64,000 nt of DNA, taken from Luscinia megarhynchos (lineage: Eukaryota; Chordata; Aves; Passeriformes; Turdidae). Position 1 is the first letter of the stretch; each line of letters starts with the position of its first letter. The position numbers and the translations under genes were made by a program. The DNA lies in contig CM067584.1 in the NCBI GenBank assembly GCA_034336665.1, positions 5,719,508 to 5,783,507 of the forward strand, written 5' to 3'. The notes under the pieces are model-generated. The model did no database searches. It was not told the DNA's origin and was given only the letters and a program-made list of their open reading frames with translations. This document shows positions 55,401 through 64,000 of this stretch, piece by piece.

Positions 55401-58400
55401 CCGATCCCAATCCCACATCCCTGTTCCCAAATCCCAAATCCCAAATCCCACATCCCCAATGCCAAATCCCAAAGCCCAATCCCCAATGTCAGATCCCAGA
55501 TCCCAATCCCGTGTGCTCTGACAGGGGAATTGCATGACCCAAATCCCAAATCCCGATCCCAAATCCCCAATCCCAAATCTGCAATCCCTGATCCCAAATC
55601 CATCATCCAAATCCCAGATCCCCGATCCCGATCCAGATTCCTGTTCCCCATACGGGGAACTGGGTGACCAAATCCCAATCCCAATCCCAGATCCCCTTTC
55701 CCATACCAGGAACTGGGTGACCCAAATCCCAAATCCCCGATCCCAAATCCCCAATCCCAAATCCCCGATCCCTGATCCCAAATCCGTTACCCAAATCCCA
55801 GATCCCCGATCCCAGATTCCTGTTCCCCATACCGGGAACTGGGTGACTAAATCCCAATCCCAGATCCCAGATCCCCTTTCCCATACCAGGAACTGGGTGA
55901 CCCAGATCCCAAATCCCTGTTCCCCGTGCCAGGAAATGGGTGACCCAAATCCCAATCCCAATCCCAAATCCCAGATCCCTGTTCCCCCATGCAGGGAACT
56001 GGGTGACCCAAATCCCAATCCCCATCCCAAATCCCTGTTCCTGTACCCAGGAACTGGGTGACCCAAATCCCAATCCCAATCCCAATCCCAAATCCTGTAT
56101 CCCCATACGGGGAACTGGGTGACCCAAATCCCAATCCCAATCCCAAATCCCCAATCCCCATTCCCCATGCAGGGAACTGGGTGACTTAAATCCCAATCCC
56201 ACATCCCAAATCCCTGTTTCCCGTACCGGGAACTGGGTGACCCAAATCCCAATCCCAGATCCCAAATCCCCATTCCCCGTTTCCCGTACCGGGAACTGGG
56301 TGACCCAAATCCCAATCCCAGATCCCAAATCCCTGTTTCCGTGCAGGGAACTGGGTGACCCAAATCCCAATCCCAAATCCCCAATCCCAAATCCCCAATC
56401 CCTGATCCCCAAATCTGTTATCCAAATCCCAGATCCCCGATCCCAGATTCCCGTTCCCCATATGGGAACTGCGTGACCCAAATCCCAGATCCCAGATCCC
56501 CCTTTCCCATACCGGGAACTGCGTGACCCAAATCCCAATCCCAAATCCCCGATCCCCGTTCCCCGTACCGGGAACTGGGTGACCCAAATCCCAATCCCAA
56601 ATCCCCGATCCCCGTTCCCCGTACCGGGAACTGGGTGACCCAAATCCCAATCCCAATTCCAAATCCCCAATCCCCATTGCCCGTACCGGGAACTGGGTGA
56701 CCCCAATCCCAATCCCATTCCCAATCCCGATCCCCGTTTCCCGTACCGGGAACTGGGTGACCCAAATCCCAATCCCCATCCCAATCCCAAATCCCTGTTC
56801 CCCATACCGGGAACTGGGTGACCCCAATCCCAATCCCAATCCCAATCCCATTCCCAATCCCAATCCCCGTTTCCCGTACCGGGAACTGGGTGACCCAGTG
56901 CACCAGCTCGGAGCCCGTGGCCGGGTCTCGCTCCACCACGTCCAGCTTGAGCACCAGCGAGTCCCACTTCTTCCTGTACTCTGTGTCCAGCTGGGAACAC
57001 GGGAACGGGGTCAGGGAAACCCCAAATTCCGGGAAAATGGGACTGGGGAACCCCAGAATTCCAGCGGGAAATGGGACTGGGGAATGCTGGAATTCCAGCG
57101 GGAAATAGGATTGGGGAACGTAGGAATTCTGGGGAAAATGGGACTGGGGAACCCCAGAATTCCGGGCAAAATGGGACTGGGGAATGCTGGAATTCCAGCG
57201 GGAAATGGGTCTGGGGAATGCTGGAATTCCAGGGGGAAATAGGATTGGGGAATGTTGGAATTCCGGGCAAAATGGGACTGGGGAACCCCCAAATTCAGCA
57301 GGAAATAGGACTGGGGAACCCCAGAATTCCAGGGGAAATAGGATTGGGGGAATGCTGGAATTCAGGGAAAATCAGATTAGGAAACCCGAATTCAGAGCAA
57401 AAGCGGGGCCAGGGAGCGCCCATGAATTCCAGGAGAAACAGGAAATGAGATCAGGGAATTCGAGAGCTTGAGGGTCAGAGGCAGCGGGATTCCAGGGAAA
57501 AAATGGGAAATGGGGTCAGGAAATGCCAAATTCCAAGGGAAAACGGGATCCAGGAATGCTGGAATTCCAGGGAAAAAAGCAGGGATTGGGGAATCCAATA
57601 ATTCCAGAGAAAAGGGAGTCAGGGAATTCTGGAATTCTGGGGGAAAAATCGGATCAGGCAAGGCTGGGAAAAACCTTGGAATTTCAGGGAAAACCAGGAT
57701 CAAGAAATGCTGAGATAACCTGGAATTCCAGGAAAAATCAGGATGAAAAACCCCAGAATTCCAGAGAAAAACTGGGATGAGGGAACACCAGGGAAAACTC
57801 GGAACTTCAGGGAAAACCAGGATCAGGAAATGCTGGAATTTCCTGGAATTTCCAAGGGGAAACTGGGAACATGGGGATGGGAAAAAACCAGGATGAGGAA
57901 AATCCCAGAATTCAGGAAATCCACAGTGGAAATGCTGGGAAAATCTTGGAATTCAGGGAAAAGCAGGATCAGGAAAAGCCTGGAATCCCAAGGAAAACTG
58001 GGATGGGAAATCCTGGAATTCCGGGGAAAATCGAGATGGGAGGCGATCAGGAAAACTCAGAATTCCAAGGAAGTGCTGGGAACAGCCCAGAATTCAGGGA
58101 AGTGGGATCAGGAAAAAAATGGGGATGGGGGAACAGCGAGGAACCCCCGAATTCCAGGAAAAACCACGGAAAAATCCCTTTCCCCCCCACCCGCCCCCAT
58201 CCCTGAAAACCCACGGGGGATCTGGAATTTCCAGGAATTCTGGGAAAAAAAGCGGGACCAGGAATTTTTTGGGGTTCCCAGCTGGAAATCGGGATGTTAA
58301 AAACTGGGAAATTTCCTGCTTTTCTTGGAGATTCTAACTGGAATTCCCAAGATTCCCAGCCCCAAAAATTCCAGGAATTCCTCAGAATTCTGCTCACCTG

Positions 58401-61400
58401 GACATTGAAGAACTGTCTGGGAGTGGCGATCCGGAGTGTAGGGCGAAAACTGTGGGGAAAAAATCCCAAAATCCAGCAAATCCTGGGAATCCAAAATCTC
58501 CAAGAATCAAAAATCCCAGGAATCCAAAAATCCAAATCCCAAAAATCAGCAGAGCTCAAAATCCCCAAATCCAAAGGGATAAATAAATCCTGGGAATTGA
58601 TGGATCAGGAATCAAAAATTCCCAAAATCAACAAATCCCGAATCAAAAAAATCTCAACAATCTAAAAATCCCAGGAACCAGCAAATCCTGGGATCACCAG
58701 AAATCCCAAAATTAAAAAACAAAACAGAAATCAACAAATCCCAGGGAATAAACAGATTCTTGGAATCAATACAGTCCCAATATCCAGAAATCCTAAAAAT
58801 CCACAAATCTCAAAAATCCCAGAAATGCGACCGTCCAGGAATTCAGAATTCCTGGGTTCAAAACTTCCCAAAATCAACAAATCCCAGAAATCCACAAATC
58901 CTGGGAATCCAAAATCCCCAAAACTCCCAAATCCCAAAAATCCGGGAAGGGAGCCGTACCCCAAGGAAAGGCTGAAACCCACAGGGAATTCCTGGTTTTT
59001 TGGGAATGCTGGGAAATTTTGGGGGAATTCTAAAGAATGCTGGGAAGATTGGGAATGCTGGGAACGTTAGGGGATTGTGGCCATGCTAGGAATTCTGGGA
59101 ATGTTGAGAATTCTGGGAGATGCTAGGGAGCAGCTGGGAATTCTGGGAGTGCTGGGATTTCTAGTAACATTGGGAATGTTGGGAATTTTGAGAATTCTGG
59201 GAATGTGAGAATTTTGGGAATGCTGGGAAGCATTGGGAATTCTGGGGTGGTTTGGAATGTTGGGAGTTCTGGGATTGTTAGGGGAATTCTAGCAACGTTG
59301 CAATGTTGGGAATTTTTGGGATTTCTGGGAACATTGGGAATGTTGGGAATTCTGGGAATGCTGGGAGCGCTGGGAGCGTTGGGAACGTTGGGAATGCTGG
59401 GAATTTTAGAACATTGAGGAATTTTGGGGAAGCTGAGGAATGCTGAGGAATGTTAGGGAGGCAGCTAGGAATGTTAGGAGCGCTGGGAGCAGCTGGGATG
59501 TTGGGAATTCTGGGAATGCTGGGAGCAGCTGGGATGTTGGGAATGCTGGGATGTTGGGAGCAGCTGGGATGTTAGGAGGCAGCTGGGAATGTTGGGAGCG
59601 CTGGGATGTTGGGAATGCTGGGATGTTGGGAGCAGCTGGGATGTTGGGGAGCGCTGGGAGCGCTGGGATGTTGGGAGCAGCTGGGATGTTGGGAGCAGCT
59701 GGGATGTTGGGAGTGCTGGGATGCTGAGATGTTGGGAACACTGGGAGCAGCTGGGAGCAGCTGGGGCTGTGGGAGCGCTGGGAATGCTGGGAGGCAGCTG
59801 GGGCGCTGGGATTTTAGGAACACTGGGAGCTAGAGGCTAGGGAATGCTAGGAGCAGCTGGGAAGGCTGGGATGTTGGGAGCAGCTGGGAATGTTGGGAGC
59901 GGCTGGGATGTTGGGAACACTGGGAACACTGGGAGCGGCTGAGGAGCGCTGGGGCTAGGGAACACTGGGAGCAGCTGGGAGCAGCTGGGAGCAGCTGGGA
60001 GGCTAGGGAGCTGGGAGGCGCTGGGGCGTCGAGGGCGCTGGGGCGATCGAGTAGCTCACCTCGGGGTACTGGAGAAGCGCCCGAGAGCGAGGGATGAGGC
60101 GGCGCCAGAGGCTGAGCGTCAGCGCTCCATCAGCAGACTCCCAAGCGCGCTCCTGCTCCGGAACTGCTCGGCTGCTCCAGCTGCTGCAGCTCCTCGCCGA
60201 CCCTGCGGCGGGACACTAGCCCAGGGGACACCCAGTTGCCACGGGACCCTCGCACACACAGCCGAGCTGGGGCAGGCGAGGGAGCCTTGAGGCTGGGCAG
60301 GGAGGAACAACCTGAAACAAAAACCCTTTGCTGTTCTTACTGTGCCTGGGGCGGGGGAAAAGCCGGGTAGTCCCAGTGCCCCATTCCCAGGGTCCCCAGT
60401 GTCCCCACTCCCAGCATCCCCAGTGTCTCATTCCCAGTATTCCCAGTGCCCCCATTCCCAGGGTCCCCACTGTCCCACTCCCAGCATCCCCAGTATCTCA
60501 CTCCCAGTATTCCCCGTGTCCCATTCCCAGTATTGCTGGCATCGTGGTATTCCCACTGTCCCTCCCAGTATCCCCAGTGTCTCATTCCCAGTATTCCCGT
60601 GTCCCATTCCCAGTATTGCTGGCATCGTGGTATTCCCACTGTCCCACTCCCAGTATCCCCAGTGTCTCCAGTGTCCCCTCCCAGTATCCCCAGTGTCTCA
60701 TTCCCAGTATTCCCAGTGTCCCGTTCCCAGTATTGCTGGCATCGTGGTATTCCCACTGTCCCACTCCCAGTATCCCCAGTGTCTCATTCCCAGTATTCCC
60801 AGTGTCCCATTCCCAGTATTGCTGGCATCGTGGTATTCCCACTGTCCCACTCCCAGTATCCCCAGTGTCCCCAGTGTCCCACTCCCAGTATCCCCAGTGT
60901 CTCATTCCCAGTATTCCCAGTGTCCCATTCCCAGTATTGCTGACATCATGGTATTCCCACTGTCCCACTCCCAGTATTCCCAGTGTCCCCAGTGTCCCAC
61001 TCCCAGTATCCCCAGTGTCTCATTCCCAGTATTCCCAGTGTCCCCAGTCTCCCACCCCCGTATCCCTGCTGCCCTGGAATCCCATTCCCAACATTCCTGA
61101 GATTCCCAGTGTCCCAATCCTGATATTCCCAGTATCTCATTCCCAGCATTCCCGCTGTCCCTGGTGTCCCATTCCCAGTATTCCCAATATTCCCAGTATC
61201 CCCACTGTCCCTGGTACCCTGGTATCCCATTCTGGTATCCCAACATCCCCAGTGTCACCAGTATTCCCATTATCCCACTATTCCCAGTATCCCCAGCACT
61301 CCCAGTAGCTGCAATCCCATTCCCACTATCCTCAGTATTCCCACTGTCCCATTCCCAGTACCCGGCTACGCCGCTGTTCCCGTGTCCCAGTACTCCCAGC

Positions 61401-62406
61401 ATTCCCACCATCCCAGTATCCCCGTTATACCGGTGCCATTTCCGGTATCCCGGTATCCCGGTATCCCAGTGCCCCACATTCCTGCTGCCATTCCCAGTGT
61501 CCCCACACTCCCGGTGTCCCCAGTGTCCCGTTATCCCGGCGCCGTTCCCGGTATCCCCGTTATCCCGGTACCATTCCCAGCACCCCGCACTCCCGGTATC
61601 CCCATTATCCCGGTGCCGTTCCTGGTACCCCCATTATCCCGGTGCCGCTCGCGGTACCCCCATTATCCCGGTGCCGCTCCCGGTGTCCCGCACTCCCGGT
61701 GCCGTTCCCGGTATCCCACATTCCTGTTGCCATTCCCAGTGTCCTCGTACTCCCAGTGCCCCCAGTATCCCGGTATCCCCACACTCCCGGTGTCCCCGAC
61801 GTCCCCATTATCCCGGTGCCGCTCCCGGTATCCCCACACTCCCGGTGTCCCGCACTCCCGGTATCCCCATTATCCCGGTGCCGCTCCCGGTGCCCCGCAC
61901 TCCCGGTATCCCGCACTCCCGGTGTCCCCATTATCCCGGTGCCGCTCCCGGTATCCCGCACTCCCGGTGTCCCGCACTCCCGGTGTCCCGCACTCCCGGT
62001 GCCGCTCCGCTCACCGCCGCAGCTCCTCCTCCTCGATGCGCTGTCCGTCCCACACGAAGGCGGCGGGGCCGAGCGCGGCCATCAGGCGGCCCCGGGGCGC
62101 TGCCCAGCGGCCCCGCCCGGAGGAGCCGCCGCCGCCGCCGCTCCCGGGGCCGCTGCCGCTGCCGGTTCTTTTCCCGCCGCCGCTTCCGCCCCCGGTTCCT
62201 CTCCCGGTTCCCCTCCCGGTGCCGCTGGCGATGTCCCGCTGTGCCCAGGCCCGCGCCGCCCTCCCGCAGCCGCCGCGGCGCTGCAGCAGCGGCAGCAGCA
62301 GCGACAGCGGCCGGTCCCGCGCGGAGCCGCCCCCGGGGCTGCTGCCGGCCCCGCCGCGGGCTCCGCTGGCCCCGCGGGCGGCGAGCGCGGCCAGCGGCCG
62401 CCACAT
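46303..62406 (-). CDS. STARD7: STARD7, START-domain lipid-transfer protein, eight coding exons
   Basis: Encodes StAR-related lipid transfer protein 7, which carries phosphatidylcholine to mitochondria (family knowledge). Eight exons read leftwards from a CpG-island promoter. They show an arginine-rich N-terminus, then MAALGPAAFVWDGQRIEEEE, the START-domain pieces FSLWRRP, TPRQFFNVQ, LDTEYRKKWDSLVLKL, HWVTQFP, YPMYSR, VRVRSYESHMVIRPHRSFDE and YSDNPQTVFPRYCLSWMVSS, and the C-terminal GAARLEYA. Splice phases agree across clean exons. Exons s2, s3 and s5 contain indels. The linker in s2 and the tail in s8 are shorter than in human. It ends tail to tail with SNRNP200, about 2 kb away. Confidence 0.95.
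46480..47480. repeat. 1-kb pyrimidine tract, STARD7 s7-s8 intron
   Basis: TTTTTCCTTTTTTCCCAGTT and CCAATTTTCCCCAATTTTTCC units with a repeated block of about 85 bp (46800-47110). It is purine-rich in the STARD7 transcript. 47510-48060 continues as AAAAATCCCCAAAATCC units. Confidence 0.85.
48139..48223 (-). CDS. STARD7: STARD7 exon s7
   Basis: 28 codons plus one base: NGFDYLLTYSDNPQTVFPRY, then CLSWMVSS, followed by G|GTGAG. Acceptor TTCCAG. Three degenerate copies of its 5' edge with acceptor lie in the intron upstream in the gene. No indels. Confidence 0.96.
48224..48700 (-). repeat. Three copies of the STARD7 s7 acceptor edge
   Basis: Read on the - strand, GTTTTCCAG|AACGGCTTCG of s7 recurs as GTTTTGCAG|AATGGCTTCA (border 48366), GTTTTCCAG|AATGGGATG (48511) and GTTTTCCAG|AACAGTTGCC (48666), spaced about 145-155 bp and embedded in AATTCCCAACAATTCCC units. 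Confidence 0.8.
48850..51660. repeat. Higher-order repeat, STARD7 s6-s7 intron
   Basis: Base units of about 45 bp (GGGTTTTCCCACCCCAAATT, CCTCAGGATTTTCCC) are organised in larger units. A marker block, CTCCAGGAACGACCCCAAAT, occurs at about 49538, 50430 and 51085. Confidence 0.87.
51791..51890 (-). CDS. STARD7: STARD7 exon s6
   Basis: One base plus 33 codons: AVEHPGIPEDPEHVRVRSYE, then SHMVIRPHRSFDE. This is the central START-domain strand region. Acceptor CGCAG, donor GAG|GTGGGA. No indels. Confidence 0.95.
52000..54480. repeat. Higher-order repeat of about 560-640 bp, STARD7 s5-s6 intron
   Basis: Base units are GGGAATTCCAGGAATT and GGGTTTTGGGGTTGGGAATT. The block TGGTTTTGAGGAAGAGAATT appears at about 52100, 52685, 53320 and 53895. 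From 54480 to 54720 the units become GGGAATTCCAGGGGGTTTTT. Confidence 0.88.
54736..54822 (-). CDS. STARD7: STARD7 exon s5, with indels
   Basis: YPMYSR is clean after an AG acceptor. The DYVYVRRYSVDQENN codons are then disrupted, including an early TGA, and LMVLVS-type codons return before donor G|GTGGG. Length is about 87 bases against 83 expected. Borders are my best placement. Confidence 0.68.
54890..55620. repeat. GATCCCGACCCC and AATCCC minisatellite, STARD7 s4-s5 intron
   Basis: AACCCTGATCCCGACCCC units to about 55190, then CCCAAATCCCAATCCC units of 6-12 bp. Confidence 0.87.
55620..56880 (-). repeat. Array of 19 copies of the STARD7 s4 donor edge, about 60-bp unit
   Basis: On the - strand each unit reads TGGGTCACCCAGTTCCCG|GTACGGG or a close variant, the last six codons of s4 (HWVTQFP region) plus its donor, followed by (GGGATT)n filler. 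Copies near the exon are most exact. Those at 55646-56172 have drifted donors (CCTGG, CCCCG). Confidence 0.92.
56880..56990 (-). CDS. STARD7: STARD7 exon s4
   Basis: 37 codons, phase 0 at both ends: LDTEYRKKWDSLVLKLDVVE, then RDPATGSELVHWVTQFP. Acceptor CCCAG, donor TTCCCG|GTACGG. Its last about 18 coding bases with the donor are the unit core of a 19-copy array that fills 1.2 kb of the next intron. No indels. Confidence 0.95.
57000..58300. repeat. Minisatellites of the STARD7 s3-s4 intron
   Basis: 57010-57360: AATGGGACTGGGGAACCCC and GGAATTCCAGCGGGAAAT units of about 37 bp. 57380-58140: looser GGAATTCCAGGGAAAA units. Confidence 0.85.
58398..58449 (-). CDS. STARD7: STARD7 exon s3, with indels
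   Basis: A 52-base exon between CACAG and CCAG|GTGAGC. TPRQFFNVQ is in frame at its 3' end. The 5' half should encode VFGTYTDV and is recognisable only with indels. Expected size is about 50 bases. It forms an early START-domain beta strand. Confidence 0.75.
58450..60055. repeat. Minisatellites of the STARD7 s2-s3 intron
   Basis: 58450-58960: AATCCCAAAAATCCA units. 58990-60050: GGGAATGCTGGGAACATT and GGGAGCAGCTGGGATGTT units of 9-18 bp. Confidence 0.87.
60060..60202 (-). CDS. STARD7: STARD7 exon s2, with indels
   Basis: The acceptor CGCAG joins s1 in phase 2 (R, then VGEELQQLEQ). The 3' half holds the codons of an ERAWESLMERRRFSLWRRP-like segment and a FQYR end, but they need at least three frame changes. 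Donor CCGAG|GTGAGC. At 143 bases it is shorter than the human exon (about 69 codons): the acidic linker between coiled region and START domain looks reduced. Confidence 0.68.
60370..62000. repeat. Minisatellites of the STARD7 s1-s2 intron
   Basis: CCCAGTATTCCCAGTGTC units. The block TATTGCTGGCATCGTGGTAT occurs five times between 60530 and 60960, spaced about 85-115 bp. 61440-62000 becomes CACTCCCGGTGCCGCTCC units that stop right at the s1 donor without including it. Confidence 0.88.
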
Positions 62407-63160
62407 GCCGCCCCCGCCGCGCCGCGCGTCGCGCCCCTTCTACGTCATAGGCGCGCGCCGCGCCCCCATTGGTTGCTGGGCGAAAAAGTCACGCCCACCC
62501 GGAAATGCTACCGAAGAGGCAGCAATGAGTGGGCGGGGCTTGCGCTTGGCCGCGCCCCTGCCGGGGCCGTTCCGGGCCCGCGGGCTCTCCGGGGTCGGCC
62601 AGTTAAGGTTTATGGGCTCGGGGAGCTCCTCGGTGTCTGCGGGGGTTATCTGGGGGCAGGAAGTGGCCCCGCTTGTGGTGCCTCCGCTGACCCCGCGCTC
62701 CGTTGCTAAGCGGCGCTCTTGTGTTACGTCATCAACGCGCGCCGCGGGGCTGCTATTGGTGCGCGCAGCACCGCCCCGCACGCTGATTGGCTGTGGCGGT
62801 AAGCCACGCCCACGAGCGTAAACCGGAAAGGGAGCGAGGAAAAGGCACCTGGGGGGCGGTGCCAGGGGGGCGGGGCTTGAGTGCGACCGCACCTCGGGGA
62901 GCCCTGGCGGCTCTGGCGGCGCTGTGGGCTCGGGGGGCTCCGGGGGATCACTGGGGGATCATTGGGGGGTTCCGGGGCGCTATGGCGCGTTCCGGGCTCC
63001 GGGCGGTTCTGCCGTTCCCATTGGTCCGGGCAGCCCCGCCCCGCGCGCTGATTGGCTGGAGGAGCCACGCCCACCCGCGCGTGTACCGGAAGAGGAAGCG
63101 CAAAGGAGAAAATGAATGGGCGGGGCCTGGGAGCGACCACGCCCCCATTGGAGTGCTGTG
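62000..63160 (-). promoter_or_regulatory. STARD7: CpG-island promoter of STARD7 with a module in three copies
   Basis: A GC- and CpG-rich island spanning s1 and its upstream region. Three related modules occur at about 62441-62550, 62721-62880 and 63011-63158. Each has GCGCGC, a CCAAT box read as ATTGG, CCACGCCCAC, an ETS-like ACCGGAA or CCGGAA, and GGGCGGGGC. The first two also start with a CRE-like TACGTCA. No TATA box is visible. Transcription start is inferred from the ATG at 62406 to lie just right of it. Confidence 0.75.
62015..62406 (-). CDS. STARD7: STARD7 exon s1 (start codon, targeting sequence)
   Basis: 130 codons plus two bases from ATG at 62404-62406, with G at -3. The N-terminus (MWRPLAALAARGASGARGG) is rich in Arg and Ala with no acidic residue for about 30 positions, as expected of a mitochondrial presequence. 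A Gly/Ser/Thr/Arg-rich low-complexity stretch follows, then MAALGPAAFVWDGQRIEEEE, the clear family match. Donor CGGCG|GTGAGC. An internal start at the MAAL methionine would give the shorter cytosolic-type form. Confidence 0.85.
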
Positions 63161-64000
63161 GGGTCAGGGGTCATGGGGCATTATTGGGGTCATGGGGCCA
63201 GGGGTTACAGGGGATTCTTGGGGTTATGGGGGAGTATTGGGAATTATTTGGGTTATGGGGTCAGCGGGTACAGGGATTTTTGGGTTTATGGGGTCTGGAG
63301 TTACAGGGGATTCTTGGGGTTATGGGACATTCTTCGGGTTATAGGAGATTCTTGGGGTTATGGGGGCAGGGGTTACAAAATATTATTGGGGTTATGGGGC
63401 CATATTTGGGGTTTTAGAGCCAGGGATTACAGGGTCACAGCATCTGGGGTTACAGGGGATTTTTGGGGTTATGGGGTCAGGGGTTATGGGGGATTCTTGG
63501 GGTTACAGGAGATTCCTGGTGTTTATGGGGCCATATTTGGGGGTTATGGGGGTCCGGGGATTACAGGGGTCACAGCATCTGGGGTTACAGGAGATTCCTG
63601 GTGTTTATGGGGGCCATATTTGGGGTTATGGGGTCAGGGGTTATGGGGGGATTCTTAGGGGGTTATAGGGCCGTATTTGGGGTTATGGGGTCAGGGGTTA
63701 TGGGGGGATTCTTGGGGGGTTATAGGGCCGTATTTGGGGTTATGGGGTTTGGGGGCTGTTGGGATTACGGGTCTGGGGATTTATAGGGTGTTACGAGGTC
63801 TGGAAGCTCTTTGGGGTTATGGGTCTGGGGGTTTACAGGGGTTTTTATGGGTTCTGGGCTCTGGGGGATTGTGGGGTCTGGCAGCATTGGGGTCAGGGCT
63901 TATTTGGGGTTCTGGGGTTTAGGGCTGCTTTTTGGGGTTCAGAGCAGTTTTTTGGGCTCCAGGTCAGATTTTTGGGGTTGAGAAGAGCAGTTTTTTGGGA
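63160..64000. repeat. GGGGTTATGGGG minisatellite right of the promoter
   Basis: About 40 units of 15-30 bp: GGGGTTATGGGGTCAGGGGT, TACAGGGGATTCTTGG. No exon or second gene is visible to the window edge. Confidence 0.85.

Noticed and set aside
52203..57270. Open frames of about 490 and 555 codons on the - strand
   Set aside because: Asn/Pro/Ser and Gly/Trp/Asp repeat peptides from STARD7 intron minisatellites.
61164..62821. Open frames of 350-480 codons on the + strand over the CpG island
   Set aside because: Repeat peptide followed by the antisense of STARD7 s1. No splice or family evidence for a divergent gene.
62880..63010. Start of a second gene on the + strand right of the island
   Set aside because: An ATG in GC-rich sequence without a splice donor, family match or conserved frame.

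Overview
This is a vertebrate nuclear window, most likely from a bird and from a GC-rich microchromosome. The evidence is two intron-rich genes with GT-AG exons, a CpG-island promoter, introns made almost wholly of short GC-rich tandem repeats, and fragments resembling the 3' end of CR1 LINEs (the 'CCCTTCCAACCCAAACC' motif followed by 'GGGATTCCATG'). The species is not identifiable from the sequence alone.

Left two thirds, + strand (1-44320): the 3' part of SNRNP200, which encodes Brr2, the U5 snRNP helicase that unwinds U4/U6. I can place 36 coding exons, called w1-w36 here. They correspond to human residues about 374-2136 (human protein 2136 aa, recalled from memory). The stop codon is at 43899-43901 and the poly(A) signal at 44299-44304. 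The 5' exons lie off the left edge.

Right third, - strand (46303-62406, promoter to about 63160): STARD7, a START-domain phosphatidylcholine-transfer protein of mitochondria and cytosol, in eight coding exons (s1-s8), tail to tail with SNRNP200. Its CpG island carries a promoter module present three times.

The most interesting signal is structural. At many exon borders in both genes the neighbouring intron is a tandem array whose unit contains the splice site plus 10-50 bases of the coding edge of that exon. Examples are about 15 extra copies of the w2 donor edge, 10 of the w23 acceptor edge, 19 of the STARD7 s4 donor edge and 11 of the w12 donor edge, with smaller sets at w1, w4, w19, w30, w33, w34, w35 and s7. 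The STARD7 3' end is similarly full of AATAAA copies. I call these exon-edge minisatellites.

A caution: several exons carry small insertions and deletions or an in-frame stop (w5, w8, w16-w23, w25-w28, w30, w35, s2, s3, s5), while their neighbours are perfect. They cluster at 24-37 kb. With conserved splice sites and an essential gene, unpolished consensus sequence is more likely than a pseudogene, but this needs reads. Domain and residue statements use human numbering recalled from knowledge; no database search was run.
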